A stretch of 64,000 nucleotides of DNA from UBA11663 sp049616325. GTDB lineage: Bacteria; Bacteroidota; Bacteroidia; Flavobacteriales_D; Sanyastnellaceae. Location: NCBI GenBank assembly GCA_049616325.1, contig JBMZHG010000001.1:156706-220705 (forward strand), written 5' to 3'. Positions 26,789-36,176 of this stretch are shown piece by piece. Under the pieces are notes generated by a model. The model was given only the letters and a program-made list of their open reading frames with translations, was not told the DNA's origin and did no database searches. Position numbers and translations under genes: made by a program. Position 1 is the first letter of the stretch, and every line of letters begins with the position of its first letter.

Positions 26789-28864
26789 ATGGAATTCAGC
26801 ACCTCGATCGACTCTCCCTTTTGGACCCGCGCTTTCCGCCTCACCATCGCATGTGCCTGCGCTGCTCTCGGTTGGACGTCTCCCTCCGCATTCGCCCAAA
26901 TCGAAGACCCCGTGAACTGGGACTTTGCGCTCTATCCGAGCGAGCAAGACGGGCTTCACGATTTGGTGATTCACGCCAAAGTGGATTCGTGCTGGCACAT
27001 CTACAGCCAAGACAACGACCCCTTCAACGGCCCTGTGCCAACGAGCTTTGAATTTGACTTGCCTGCGGGCATCAAGGCCGTTGGTGACGTCGCGGAGTGC
27101 ACCCCGATGGAGGAATACGACCCCAACTTCATGATGGACCTCAAGTACTTTGAGGAGCACGTCTACTGGCGCCAAGCCCTGGACCTGAGTGGGGCCAACT
27201 CCGGGGATGCCGTAGCTGGGTACCTCGTGTTCATGGTGTGCGACGCCAGCATGTGCTTGCCGCCTGAGGAAATCGCCATCAGCGTCAAGGTTTCTGACGT
27301 CCAACCGGCTTCGGAGCGCCCGAACTACTGCCCGCCTTCGCAGCATTGGTGCGACCACGGCGCGAGTGCCGGCCACGAAGAGGAGGGCCACGACGGCGGC
27401 ATGTTCAGCGAAGGAAGTTCCTCCAACAGCAACGAAGAACCCACAGATTCGGATTCAGGCGAAGAAGGGGAAGAAGGGTTGATTTGGACGTTCTTGCTCG
27501 GGTTTGGCTTGGGGCTTGCCGCTTTGCTGACGCCATGCGTTTTTCCGATGATCCCGATGACGGTGAGTTTCTTCACAAAGCAATCCAAAACCCGGGCCGA
27601 AGGAATCCGGAACGCCTTGATTTACGGCTTCTTCATCATCTTCATTTACACCGCACTGGGCCTTGCCCTGACGGCGTTCTTTGGGGTGGACGTGCTCAAC
27701 GTCATTTCGACCGACCCCTTTTTCAACGTCTTCCTTTTCTTGCTGTTGCTGGTCTTCGGCGCAAGCTTCTTGGGCGCCTTTGAAATTCAGCTGCCTTCTA
27801 GTTGGGCCAACAAGGCAGACGAGGCGTCGGACCGCGGTGGAATCGTGGGCATCTTCTTCATGGCCGCCACACTGGCCATTGTGTCCTTTTCCTGCACAGG
27901 TCCGCTTGTGGGCTCGGCGCTCGCGGGTGCCGCCACCGGTTCCTTTGCGGCGCCTACCGCAGTGATGCTCGGATTTTCCTCTGCCCTGGCCTTGCCGTTT
28001 GGGTTGTTCTCCGCCTTCCCAGGCTGGCTCAACAGCCTGCCCCAAAGCGGCGGCTGGCTCAACAGCGTCAAGGTCGTGCTCGGGCTTCTTGAGATTGGTT
28101 TCGCCTTCAAGTTCTTGAGCAACGCAGACCTGGTACTGCAACTCGGCTTGCTCCAAAGAGAGCTGTTCATCGCCATTTGGATTGCCGTCAGTTTGGCCAT
28201 CGCGTTCTACTTGTTTGGGTGGTTCACCCTTCCCCACGACAGCAAAGTGGAGCGCATCGGCGTGTTCCGATTCTCACTCGGGATGGCCTTCATGATGCTC
28301 GGCATTTACCTCCTTCCCGGCATGTGGGGTGCCCCTGTCAACCTGATCAGCGGGTTCCCCCCGCCGACCTTCTACAGCGAGTGGCAGCAAGGCGGCCACG
28401 GAGGTGAAGGCGGTTCGCATGGCGGGCACGTCGAGGCGCGCTTCGACGACTACGACGAGGGCCTTGCCGCGGCCAAGGCTGAAGGCAAGCCCATGCTCTT
28501 GGACTTCACGGGGTGGGCATGCGTGAATTGCCGGAAGATGGAAGAGCAGGTTTGGTCGGACCCCAAGGTGGCCCAAATCCTGACCGAGGAAGTCGTCCTC
28601 GTCTCCTTGTACGTCGACGACCGCAAAGCGCTGCCCGAATCCGAGCACCGCGTTGAACAGTACGGCGGAAAAGACTTCCGCATCAAGACCGTGGGCAACA
28701 AATGGTCGTACTTGCAAGCGTCACGCTTCAACCGCAACGCCCAGCCGTTCTACGTCATGATCGACCACGACGGGGAGCACGTTGGCGGAAGCGCAGGGTA
28801 CGACCCCGACCCCGAGCTCTTCCTGGAGTTTTTGGCGGACGGGTTGTCCGAATTCAAGCGTTGA
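26789..28864 (+). CDS. dsbD: Thiol:disulfide interchange protein, DsbD family
   Basis: DsbD moves electrons from cytoplasmic thioredoxin across the inner membrane to periplasmic thiol pathways, including cytochrome c maturation. The 691-residue protein has a signal peptide (cleavage near AFAQ) and an N-terminal DsbD-alpha domain with the cysteine pair in VCDASMCLPP. A disordered Ser/Glu-rich linker (about residues 210-230) leads to eight or so TM helices with TPCVFP and SFSCTGPLVG carrying the membrane cysteines. The C-terminal thioredoxin-like domain has C578-VN-C581. The frame extends upstream, but the signal peptide fixes the start at 26789. Confidence 0.92.
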   Translation: MEFSTSIDSPFWTRAFRLTIACACAALGWTSPSAFAQIEDPVNWDFALYPSEQDGLHDLVIHAKVDSCWHIYSQDNDPFNGPVPTSFEFDLPAGIKAVGDVAECTPMEEYDPNFMMDLKYFEEHVYWRQALDLSGANSGDAVAGYLVFMVCDASMCLPPEEIAISVKVSDVQPASERPNYCPPSQHWCDHGASAGHEEEGHDGGMFSEGSSSNSNEEPTDSDSGEEGEEGLIWTFLLGFGLGLAALLTPCVFPMIPMTVSFFTKQSKTRAEGIRNALIYGFFIIFIYTALGLALTAFFGVDVLNVISTDPFFNVFLFLLLLVFGASFLGAFEIQLPSSWANKADEASDRGGIVGIFFMAATLAIVSFSCTGPLVGSALAGAATGSFAAPTAVMLGFSSALALPFGLFSAFPGWLNSLPQSGGWLNSVKVVLGLLEIGFAFKFLSNADLVLQLGLLQRELFIAIWIAVSLAIAFYLFGWFTLPHDSKVERIGVFRFSLGMAFMMLGIYLLPGMWGAPVNLISGFPPPTFYSEWQQGGHGGEGGSHGGHVEARFDDYDEGLAAAKAEGKPMLLDFTGWACVNCRKMEEQVWSDPKVAQILTEEVVLVSLYVDDRKALPESEHRVEQYGGKDFRIKTVGNKWSYLQASRFNRNAQPFYVMIDHDGEHVGGSAGYDPDPELFLEFLADGLSEFKR

Positions 28865-28914
28865 TTCCCGAGCTCCGGGCATGAACTTCCGCTCCTTCGT
28901 TCGTCCCAAGCGTG

Positions 28915-28922
28915 GAGGTTTG
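28915..28922 (+). promoter_or_regulatory. -7-like box GAGGTTTG, four bases before the gmhA ATG
   Basis: Matches TAnnTTTG except at the first base; the gap to the ATG at 28927 is four bases. Confidence 0.35.
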
Positions 28923-28926
28923 CGGC

Positions 28927-29514
28927 ATGAACACCATCTTTGACTCCATGCGGATCCGCGAACACTTCGAAGAAAGCGCCCAACTGGCAAGCGAAGTCCT
29001 CCAAGACGAGGCTTTCCTCACGGCCATGGGCAAAGGCGCCGAGCTGCTTGTCGACGTTCTCGGTTCCGGAAACAAGGTCATGTCCTGCGGCAACGGAGGG
29101 TCCATGTGCGACGCCATGCACTTCGCCGAGGAATTGAGCGGTCGGTACCGCGACGACAGGAAGCCGTTTGCTGCCTTGTCTCTCTCAGACCCTTCCGCGC
29201 TGACCTGCATTGGAAACGACTACGGCTTCGAACACGTGTTCGCAAGGCAAACGGCTGCGCTTGGTCAGCCCGGAGACCTGCTCCTCGCACTAAGCACCAG
29301 CGGCAATTCAGCCAACGTCCTCGCCGCGGCCGAAGAAGCCAAGCGCCGCGGCATGCGCGTCCTGTCGCTTACCGGCAACGGGGGAGGAAAGCTGGCCCAA
29401 ATCTCAGACGTGGACGTTTGCGTTCCTTGGACAGGCTACGCCGACCGCATCCAAGAAGTCCACATCCGCTGCATCCACGCGTGGATTGACTCGGTCGAAC
29501 AGGCACTCGCGTAA
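28927..29514 (+). CDS. gmhA: Sedoheptulose-7-phosphate isomerase
   Basis: GmhA starts ADP-heptose synthesis for the lipopolysaccharide core. The 195-residue SIS-domain protein shows KVMSCGNGGSMCDAMHFAEELSGRY and the LLALSTSGNSANVL sugar-phosphate loop. The segment around IQEVHIRCIHAWID carries the conserved Glu-His pair. Length and motifs fit GmhA better than the related DiaA, but the two are close. An in-frame GTG 15 bases upstream is possible; the ATG is preferred because a -7-like box sits four bases before it. Confidence 0.85.
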   Translation: MNTIFDSMRIREHFEESAQLASEVLQDEAFLTAMGKGAELLVDVLGSGNKVMSCGNGGSMCDAMHFAEELSGRYRDDRKPFAALSLSDPSALTCIGNDYGFEHVFARQTAALGQPGDLLLALSTSGNSANVLAAAEEAKRRGMRVLSLTGNGGGKLAQISDVDVCVPWTGYADRIQEVHIRCIHAWIDSVEQALA

Positions 29515-29518
29515 ACCC

Positions 29519-30970
29519 ATGGTGTTCCACACTTGGGGCTTCGTTCCAACGAGGCCAGATCGCCCGTGGGTGAAGGTGGAGTTGCGTGCTGAACAGGGCG
29601 CCGTGCTGCGCGTTTCAGGAGCGCCGTATTCCGCGGTGCTGGGAAGCCTGGCCCGCATTCGGGCGGCACTCCAATCGGTGCACGTCCGGTGGCCCGGAAA
29701 GGCCCTCACGCTGCACGTTCATCCGCCGTGCCGACCTGAGGATTTCATGCACCTCGACGTGCCCGTCGCCCTGACCCTTCTCGCCCTTCAGGGACAGGTG
29801 TCGTCCGAAAAAGTTGCCCAAGTTGCCTCGACGGGAACCCTGAGTCTGGACGGCAAAATTCACGCCTCATTCGATCGGTCCTCCCGTGCCGGATTGCCTC
29901 GGTGCAGCACAAATCCCGTTCCTTCCGGACTTCGTCTGCTCGTGGGACCCGACCACCCTGGCTCCCCACTTCCAATTCAAACCGTCGAAGCTCAGTCTTT
30001 GGCCCACCTTGAAACTCACCTCGACGCTTGGTTCAGGACCGCCGGACAACGCATGCCCACTTCGGTCGCCACGACAACTGTGCACCGACCTGCTTGCGGC
30101 TGGTCCGAACTCCGCGGCGAGGGCCGGGCAAAAACCTGGCTGTGCATCGCCGCGCGCGAACGTCTCCCTGTGCTGATGTCCGGTGCGCCGGGAGTGGGCA
30201 AAAGCAGCCTTGCGCGCGCTAGCAAAGACCTGCTGACTTCCCCTCACCCACCGGACAGTCCTCCCCCAACCAACGCCGTCCCCTTCCTCGCTCCCCATCC
30301 CACCGGGGGAGCCGCAGGGCTGCTGGGGTCGTGGCGACGCGGCCAACCCATTCCCGGCGCATGGGCCTTGGCTCACGACGGATTGCTCTTCCTCGACGAG
30401 CTCCCTGAATGGCCCAAACCGGCCCGAGAAGGACTTCGTCACCTCCTCGAAACCGGCGTGCTCGATTTGCATCGCGCAGAAGGCTCGGCAAGGTGGACTT
30501 CCAACGCCTGGGTTTTGGCTGCCATGAACCTGTGTCCTTGCGGACAGCACAAGCGGGGTTGTGTGTGTACCTCCGCTGAAAAGCTTGCCTACCGAAAGAG
30601 GTTAACCGCGCCCCTTCTCGAACGATTCCCTGTTCAGCTGGAGGTCGGTGTGGACGAAAGTGAGTGTCCCAAAACCTGGCTGGAATGCCGGGCATGGCTG
30701 GCCAGAGCGGCCCGCCACAAGAACCCCACGTGGTCGCGCGAAGCCCGTGATGCTCTGGCGAGCGTGATTCAATCGGGCTTGAACAGCAAGCGCCTGCAAA
30801 ACCACCTCAAGCGCCTTGCCGAGGGTCATGCCCGTTGGACAGAACGCGCGGAAGTCTCCGAATTGGACGTGTTCGCTGCATACGACGTGACGTGGATGAA
30901 TCGTCCAGGTTGGCGGTCGGACCGCAACCCCACCTCAACGCATTCGGAGGCAAGTGACACGTACTTTTAA
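29519..30970 (+). CDS. comM: YifB/ComM family Mg-chelatase-like AAA+ ATPase
   Basis: ComM-type hexameric helicases promote branch migration during natural transformation; in Bacteroidota the role is untested. The 483-residue protein has the N-terminal LonC-like domain (about residues 1-170) and a Mg-chelatase AAA+ domain with Walker A GAPGVGKS (222-229) and Walker B LLFLDELPEW. The conserved cysteine cluster reads MNLCPCGQHKRGCVCTS. A C-terminal Mg_chelatase_C domain completes it. The stop of gmhA lies 4 bases before the ATG at 29519; an upstream in-frame ATG inside gmhA is rejected. Confidence 0.9.
   Translation: MVFHTWGFVPTRPDRPWVKVELRAEQGAVLRVSGAPYSAVLGSLARIRAALQSVHVRWPGKALTLHVHPPCRPEDFMHLDVPVALTLLALQGQVSSEKVAQVASTGTLSLDGKIHASFDRSSRAGLPRCSTNPVPSGLRLLVGPDHPGSPLPIQTVEAQSLAHLETHLDAWFRTAGQRMPTSVATTTVHRPACGWSELRGEGRAKTWLCIAARERLPVLMSGAPGVGKSSLARASKDLLTSPHPPDSPPPTNAVPFLAPHPTGGAAGLLGSWRRGQPIPGAWALAHDGLLFLDELPEWPKPAREGLRHLLETGVLDLHRAEGSARWTSNAWVLAAMNLCPCGQHKRGCVCTSAEKLAYRKRLTAPLLERFPVQLEVGVDESECPKTWLECRAWLARAARHKNPTWSREARDALASVIQSGLNSKRLQNHLKRLAEGHARWTERAEVSELDVFAAYDVTWMNRPGWRSDRNPTSTHSEASDTYF
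30962..30969 (+). promoter_or_regulatory. -7-like box TACTTTTA, four bases before the gamma-CA ATG
   Basis: One mismatch to TAnnTTTG; four bases separate it from the ATG at 30974. It overlaps the end of comM. Confidence 0.4.
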
Positions 30971-30973
30971 GCC

Positions 30974-31480
30974 ATGGCTACAGTCCTTCCTGCCCGGGGC
31001 ATGACCCCCCACCTTCACGATTCTGTTTGGCTTGCTCCCAACGCCACCGTGGTGGGCGACGTTCATCTCGGCGAAGAAAGCACCGTTTGGTTTTCTGCCG
31101 TGGTGCGGGGTGACGTGGCTCCCATTCACGTTGGGAAACGCGTCAACGTCCAAGACGGCGCGGTCATACACGGCACCTACGAGAAAAGCCAAACCGTCTT
31201 GGAAGACAACGTCAGCATCGGACACAACGCCATCGTGCACGGGGCGCATGTCAAAAAAGGCGCCTTGATTGGCATGGGTGCGGTGGTCATGGACCACGCG
31301 GTGGTGGGAGAGAACGCTGTGGTCGCTGCAGGAGCTGTGGTGTTGGCCGGAACCTCCATCGGTGAAGGCGAGCTCTGGGCCGGGGTGCCTGCAAAATGCC
31401 GCGGCCCGGTGAGCGAGGAACTGAAAGCGCACCTCAGCTCCACCGCCGACCGTTACGTGGAATACGCCCGCTGGTTCTAA
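30974..31480 (+). CDS. Gamma-carbonic-anhydrase-like hexapeptide protein (YrdA/PaaY type)
   Basis: This 168-residue left-handed beta-helix protein is built from hexapeptide repeats (NATVVGDVHLGEESTVWFSAVVRGD and onward). It keeps the metal-site histidines expected of gamma carbonic anhydrases, in GAVIHGT and IGHNAIVHG. The YrdA/PaaY group is often annotated as gamma-CA, but activity varies, so an enzymatic role is not certain. The gene converges on murI, with a 4-base overlap of the two 3' ends (31477-31480) and no terminator between them. Confidence 0.85.
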   Translation: MATVLPARGMTPHLHDSVWLAPNATVVGDVHLGEESTVWFSAVVRGDVAPIHVGKRVNVQDGAVIHGTYEKSQTVLEDNVSIGHNAIVHGAHVKKGALIGMGAVVMDHAVVGENAVVAAGAVVLAGTSIGEGELWAGVPAKCRGPVSEELKAHLSSTADRYVEYARWF

Positions 31481-32283
31481 GTCGTTTCCGGCCAAGCCAC
31501 CTCGACGAGGTCCACGTGTTCGCCCAGGATGTGAGCAGCCCCGTCTTCAAAGGACTGCGTGAAGTCGGTGACTTCAAAGCGGCGGGTTGTCGAGTCCGTT
31601 GTGGACAGCAACCCGCGTTCGCGAAGCACTTCCTCCACCCTCAACGACACGATGCTTGGCGCATCAAGCACGGTCATGCCTCCCGGCAACTGCGCTCGGA
31701 TGTCGTCCATGACCAAGGGGTAATGTGTGCATGCCAACACCAAGGCGTCCATGTCGTTGGCCCATCCGTCTGAGAAATACGCCTCGACCACCGCTTGGGA
31801 GATGGTTCCGTTGTGAAATCCCTCCTCGATGGCGCTCGCCAACAAGGGTGTGGCCAACGACTCCACCTTCAATCCACGGCTCTGCATCAACGTGTCGTAC
31901 AGCCCACTTTGGACTGTGGCCCGCGTGCCGATCAACGCCAAATGCCCGGCGGGATGGTGCGTTGCAGCCCAGTCCACAACGGGATGGACCACGTCGATGA
32001 CAGGTATTTCGGATCCAGCCACGACGCGCACCTCTTCCAGCGCGTTGCTGGAGGCCGAATTGCACGCCACCACAAGGGCCTTGCATCCTTGGTCGAGCAG
32101 CCGCCTAGCGATGCCGGTGGCGTATTCTTTGAGTCTCTCGGGGCTCTTGTCCCCGTAAGGCATGTGGGCTGTGTCGCCCACATAGCGCAACGACTCCCGA
32201 GGGAGCCGTTCCAACAGGGCTTTGGCGATGGTCAAACCGCCAATCCCTGAATCAAACATGCCGATGGGCGCGTCGTTGCGCAT
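31477..32283 (-). CDS. murI: Glutamate racemase
   Basis: MurI supplies D-glutamate for peptidoglycan. The 268-residue protein has the two catalytic cysteines in VVACNSAS (C74) and LACTHYPLV, the N-terminal GMFDSGIGGLT motif with D11, and the DTAHMPYG motif. The open frame continues upstream, but MRNDAPIGMFDSG is the family-like start, and a CAATTTCG sequence lies three bases before that ATG. It closes the leftward envelope operon that begins at the CBS gene. Confidence 0.95.
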   Translation of the reverse strand: MRNDAPIGMFDSGIGGLTIAKALLERLPRESLRYVGDTAHMPYGDKSPERLKEYATGIARRLLDQGCKALVVACNSASSNALEEVRVVAGSEIPVIDVVHPVVDWAATHHPAGHLALIGTRATVQSGLYDTLMQSRGLKVESLATPLLASAIEEGFHNGTISQAVVEAYFSDGWANDMDALVLACTHYPLVMDDIRAQLPGGMTVLDAPSIVSLRVEEVLRERGLLSTTDSTTRRFEVTDFTQSFEDGAAHILGEHVDLVEVAWPETT

Positions 32284-32303
32284 GGCCGAAATTGGACCGC
32301 CAA

Positions 32304-32798
32304 TTACATTCCCAACTTGGTCTTCACCAAGCTGGTTACGTCCGTTCCGCCGTTGTACAAGGTCACGCCGGTGCTGGAATCGAAAATGTACGTGAAGCCT
32401 TGCTCTTTGCCTACGTCCTCGATGGCTTTGCGTACGCGCTCCACCATGGGAGCGAGGAGCTGCTGCTCCATTTGGGCGAGGTCGTTTTGAATGGTCAACC
32501 CAAACTCCTGCAATCCGGCGTCGAGCTGCTGCAACTCGCGCTCCTTCTGCTGGCGAATGGCGTCGGGCCACGTGGCGGCCTTCGCTTGGTAGTCCGCAAA
32601 CTTGGTTTCGAGCTCCGTCTGCATGCGGGTAACTTCGGATTCGTATTCTGCGGCCGCCGCTTCAATTGACGCCTGAGCGTCTGCACGTTCCGGCAAGGTC
32701 AAAAGGATTTCTTGCGCGTCGAGGTGGCCGAATTTTTGGGCCACGGCATCCGTCAAACCGACGGTGGCTGCCAAGGCGAGGAGAAGGAGGTGTTTCAT
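32304..32798 (-). CDS. OmpH/Skp-family periplasmic chaperone (first copy)
   Basis: Skp-like chaperones hold unfolded outer-membrane proteins on their way to BamA. The 164-residue protein has a signal peptide (cleavage near AVAQ), a KFGHLDAQEILLTLP strand and a long helical coiled-coil centre (about residues 40-125). A C-terminal strand segment (YIFDSSTGVTLYNGGTDVT) follows. It is the second of two tandem skp-like genes downstream of bamA, the usual Bacteroidota arrangement. The 80-base gap to the next copy upstream shows no clear signal. Confidence 0.88.
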   Translation of the reverse strand: MKHLLLLALAATVGLTDAVAQKFGHLDAQEILLTLPERADAQASIEAAAAEYESEVTRMQTELETKFADYQAKAATWPDAIRQQKERELQQLDAGLQEFGLTIQNDLAQMEQQLLAPMVERVRKAIEDVGKEQGFTYIFDSSTGVTLYNGGTDVTSLVKTKLGM

Positions 32799-32878
32799 GA
32801 TGTTCTTGTTCAGGTGATGAAAGTTCGCTCAGCAAGCCTGTGCAGGATTCAGAGCGGGGAAAAGCACGGGGAGTTTGT

Positions 32879-33595
32879 TCAATTCTTGCCTCCGGATCTG
32901 GGGGTCATGCTGCCGCCGGCACCGCGCGTTGCGCCGTTCAGGCGATCTCGCGCACCGTCCCGAGCACCGTTCACGGCGTCGCGTCCCTTGTCCATCAGGC
33001 TGTCGCCACCTTTGCCGCCGTCCTTGCCGCCTTCGGGCGCAACGGTTTCACCGGGGACGTAGCCGAGCTTTTTGATGAGGCGATCGGAGATGTCGTATTT
33101 GGGGTTGGTGTAGAGCATGTTGCTCTGGTTGCTCTTGTCGAAGATGACCATGTACCCGCTGCCAGACGCGATGTCTTTAAGCGATTCGAAGATTTGCTGT
33201 TGTACGGGTTCGATGAGCTCCTGGCGCTTCTGAAAAAGTTCGCCTTCTACCCCAAACTTTTGCTTCTGCATCTCCTTCGCCTCCGCACGCTTCTTGGCGA
33301 TTTCGTCTTCGCGCTTGACACGCATCTCGGCGGTGAGCAACACGCGCTCTGCGCGGTAAGCCACCTCGAGTCGGTCGGCGGCTTCGAGCTTGGCCTCAAT
33401 GTCGGCCTGCCATTGGATGGCGTAGTTGTTCAGCTCGGTCTGAGCGGTGGCGTACTCCGGCATGTGCAACAGCACGTATTCAGAGTCGATGTAGGCGAAT
33501 TTTTGGGCCTGGCCCGCAAGCGCCGTCAAGCCCAACACGGCCAAAAGCGTCCACTTGGACTTCGCCTGAGTCAAGGTGTGAGGAAGAAGAGTCAT
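32879..33595 (-). CDS. OmpH/Skp-family periplasmic chaperone with a Gly/Asp/Arg-rich tail (second copy)
   Basis: This 238-residue Skp-like protein has a signal peptide (cleavage near AGQA), a KFAYIDSEYVLLHMPEY strand, a charged coiled coil (about residues 55-140) and the strand GYMVIFDKSNQSNMLYTNP. It is longer than the neighbouring copy because of a low-complexity tail (about 190-238) rich in Gly, Lys, Asp and Arg (GGKDGGKGGDS, RDGARDRLNGATRG). The tail is probably disordered. It lies directly downstream of bamA. Confidence 0.87.
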   Translation of the reverse strand: MTLLPHTLTQAKSKWTLLAVLGLTALAGQAQKFAYIDSEYVLLHMPEYATAQTELNNYAIQWQADIEAKLEAADRLEVAYRAERVLLTAEMRVKREDEIAKKRAEAKEMQKQKFGVEGELFQKRQELIEPVQQQIFESLKDIASGSGYMVIFDKSNQSNMLYTNPKYDISDRLIKKLGYVPGETVAPEGGKDGGKGGDSLMDKGRDAVNGARDGARDRLNGATRGAGGSMTPRSGGKN

Positions 33596-33635
33596 GAGGT
33601 TGTCTTGTCAAATTTGGGGCCAAACTCGCCGTCCG

Positions 33636-36176
33636 TCAAAGTTCGCCCATGTTCATGCCGATGGAGAAGTGGAATTGTCCGCGCGCCATGTTGGGCACTG
33701 CCGGCAAGTCGTCCAACCTCCATCCGTAATCAAGTCCCAACAGGCCAAACATCGGCAGGAAGAAGCGCATGCCCACTCCCGCCGAACGGTAGACCTGGAA
33801 TGGATTGAACGCACGCGGGTCTTCCCAAGTATTCCCCCCCTCCAAAAAAGCAAGTGTGTAGATGGTAGCGCTGGGGCTGGTGCTGATTGGGTAGCGCAGT
33901 TCAGCGCTGTATTTGGCGACCACAGGTGCACCCGTGTCGCGGTCTGGAGCCGTCAAACTAAGGTCGTCGTACCCCCGAAGGTTCAGGATCTCCCGGCCGT
34001 CAAGCACGAAGCCACTCAGGAACACCCCGCCGAGGTAGAACCGTTCGAACGGACTCAAGCCCGTGATGCGGTTGTACGAGCCAATCATGCCGATGCCCGC
34101 GGCCGTGCGCAACACGAGGCTCTTGGGGTTCTCTCCGCCACTTTGGGTGAGGGGCGTGTACCACTCTGCTTTGACTTTCCACTTGTGATACTCCACCCAG
34201 CGGAATCGGGTTTGGTCATCCACAGGGCTTCCATCTTCGTTGGTGTAGAAGCCCTCTGGGCGGAACATGCTGTACGGCGGGGTCGCCTTGACACTGACCT
34301 CCACATTGGAACCCCAAACCGGGAAAATCGGGTCGCTCACCGAGTTCCGTCCCACCACGCCGGTCAGGGCCAAGTTGTTGGAACGTCCCTTCGAGAAACT
34401 GAAGAAGGACCCAAAGTCGTCCAGGTTGAAATGCTGGTAGGAGAGCGAGGCTTGGAACACGAACCAGTCGTCCGGCTTCTTCCAACGCTGGCCCAACCCA
34501 AGTTGGGCACCTGTGATTTGGAGGGAGGTGCGCGCATCGTTGATTTCGCCGTCCTCCAATCGGGGTTGGCCATTGCTCTGAATGGATCTCCAAACACTGA
34601 AGCTCAGCGAGTTGGGCTTCTTCCCTCCCAACCAAGGTTCCGTGAAGCTGAAGTTGTAGCTCTGGAAGAAAAGGCCGTTGGATTGGGCCCGCAGCGACAG
34701 GCGTTGCCCATCGCCCGTGGGGATGGGGCGCCACGTGCCCTTCTTGAACATCTTCGACGCTGCGAAGTTGGTGAAGCTCACGCCGAGCGTGCCGACGATT
34801 CGGCCCCCGCCCCAACCGCCACTGAGTTCGATTTGGTCGGACGGCTTTTCCTCCACCGTGTACTCAATGTCCACGGTTCCGTCTTCCGGGTGCTGAATGG
34901 GGTTGACCCCGAAGGCTTCCGGATTGAAGTACCCCAGTTGAGACAATTCGCGCTGGGTACGGATGATGTCCGTGCGGCTGAACAAGTCCCCGGGCCGCGT
35001 CCGTATCTCGCGGTACACCACGTGGTCGTTCGTCTTGCTATTTCCCTGCACCTTGACGCGGCCGATGCGGAATTGCTGGCCCTCCATCATTCGAATTTCG
35101 ATGTCAATGGTGTCCCCCACCACCCGCTTTTCAAGGGGACGCGCGTTGAACGTAAGGTAGCCGTCGTCTTGGTAGAGTGAGCTCAAATCCATCCCCTTGG
35201 GATCCATGAACACCCGCGTCTCCAGGCGTGACAAACTGAACACTTCGCCGCGTTGGATGTCCAACAGGCTGTCAAGTTGGGTCGTGCGGTATTTGGTGTT
35301 CCCTGTGAAGGTGATGTCGCCGAAATAGAACGGGTTGCCCTCTTCCACCCAAACGTCCAACACCACCTCGCCCTCGGCATTGCGGCTCAAGCTGTCGCGC
35401 AACACCCGCGCGTTGCGGTAGCCTTCGGCGTGGTAGTGATCCACCACCTTGTCGAGGTCCGTTTCGAACGCGTTTTCAAGGTATTTCGAGGCCTTGTAGA
35501 ACCGCCACCACCGACGCTCCTTGGTCTCCTTCATCTTCCGTGCCAGCACCTCCGGCTCAAGGGCCTGCACGCCGTGAAATGCGATGCGGTCGATTTTCAC
35601 CTTCTCGCCCTTGTCTACGGTGATTCGGAGCTTCGTTCCGTTCGCAAAAAGGGTGTCGGGCTGCTGGTCCATGACGATGGCCACGTCCAAGAATCCTTTG
35701 TCCACGTAGTGATCGCGGATGCGCTTGGCGGCGACTGCCTTGACGTTTTCGTCGAGGATTCGGCCGGTCAGCAAGTCAATCTTGCCCTTGACTGTTTCCT
35801 GTTCCGAGCGGTTGACGCCGGCGATGCTGTACCGCGTGAGACGAGGCAGTTCCTGCACTCGAATGACGAGGTATGCGTCACGCCCACGCACTTCCGCCAC
35901 CTCGATTTGGATGTCGGAAAACAAGTCTTGGGCCCAAAGTGCCGTGATGGCCCGCTTCAAGGCGTCGCCCGGGATCTCAATTTCCTGACCCACTTGGAGG
36001 GAGCTGAACAACTTGATGGCTTGGACGTCCGTGTGTTCCGCCCCCAGCACCGTCAGTCCCGCCACGTTGTAAGTGCTCGTCAAGGACAAATCAATCAGCT
36101 CCTCTTGCGCCTGCAACGCAGGGGCAAAGGCGGCCAACCAGCAACCCAACACGGCCGCAATTCCCAGTCCTCTCAT
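33636..36176 (-). CDS. bamA: Outer membrane protein assembly factor BamA
   Basis: BamA inserts beta-barrel proteins into the outer membrane. The 846-residue protein has a signal peptide (cleavage near LQAQ), a series of POTRA domains over about residues 25-420 and a 16-strand Omp85 barrel over the rest. VRGYDDLSL-like (here LRGYDDLSL) marks the conserved lid-loop region. The final residues are GMNMGEL, without the usual terminal aromatic residue. The ATG overlaps the uppS stop (TGATG); a TTG one codon upstream is a less likely start. BamA, two Skp-like proteins and PorG form one envelope operon. Confidence 0.95.
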   Translation of the reverse strand: MRGLGIAAVLGCWLAAFAPALQAQEELIDLSLTSTYNVAGLTVLGAEHTDVQAIKLFSSLQVGQEIEIPGDALKRAITALWAQDLFSDIQIEVAEVRGRDAYLVIRVQELPRLTRYSIAGVNRSEQETVKGKIDLLTGRILDENVKAVAAKRIRDHYVDKGFLDVAIVMDQQPDTLFANGTKLRITVDKGEKVKIDRIAFHGVQALEPEVLARKMKETKERRWWRFYKASKYLENAFETDLDKVVDHYHAEGYRNARVLRDSLSRNAEGEVVLDVWVEEGNPFYFGDITFTGNTKYRTTQLDSLLDIQRGEVFSLSRLETRVFMDPKGMDLSSLYQDDGYLTFNARPLEKRVVGDTIDIEIRMMEGQQFRIGRVKVQGNSKTNDHVVYREIRTRPGDLFSRTDIIRTQRELSQLGYFNPEAFGVNPIQHPEDGTVDIEYTVEEKPSDQIELSGGWGGGRIVGTLGVSFTNFAASKMFKKGTWRPIPTGDGQRLSLRAQSNGLFFQSYNFSFTEPWLGGKKPNSLSFSVWRSIQSNGQPRLEDGEINDARTSLQITGAQLGLGQRWKKPDDWFVFQASLSYQHFNLDDFGSFFSFSKGRSNNLALTGVVGRNSVSDPIFPVWGSNVEVSVKATPPYSMFRPEGFYTNEDGSPVDDQTRFRWVEYHKWKVKAEWYTPLTQSGGENPKSLVLRTAAGIGMIGSYNRITGLSPFERFYLGGVFLSGFVLDGREILNLRGYDDLSLTAPDRDTGAPVVAKYSAELRYPISTSPSATIYTLAFLEGGNTWEDPRAFNPFQVYRSAGVGMRFFLPMFGLLGLDYGWRLDDLPAVPNMARGQFHFSIGMNMGEL

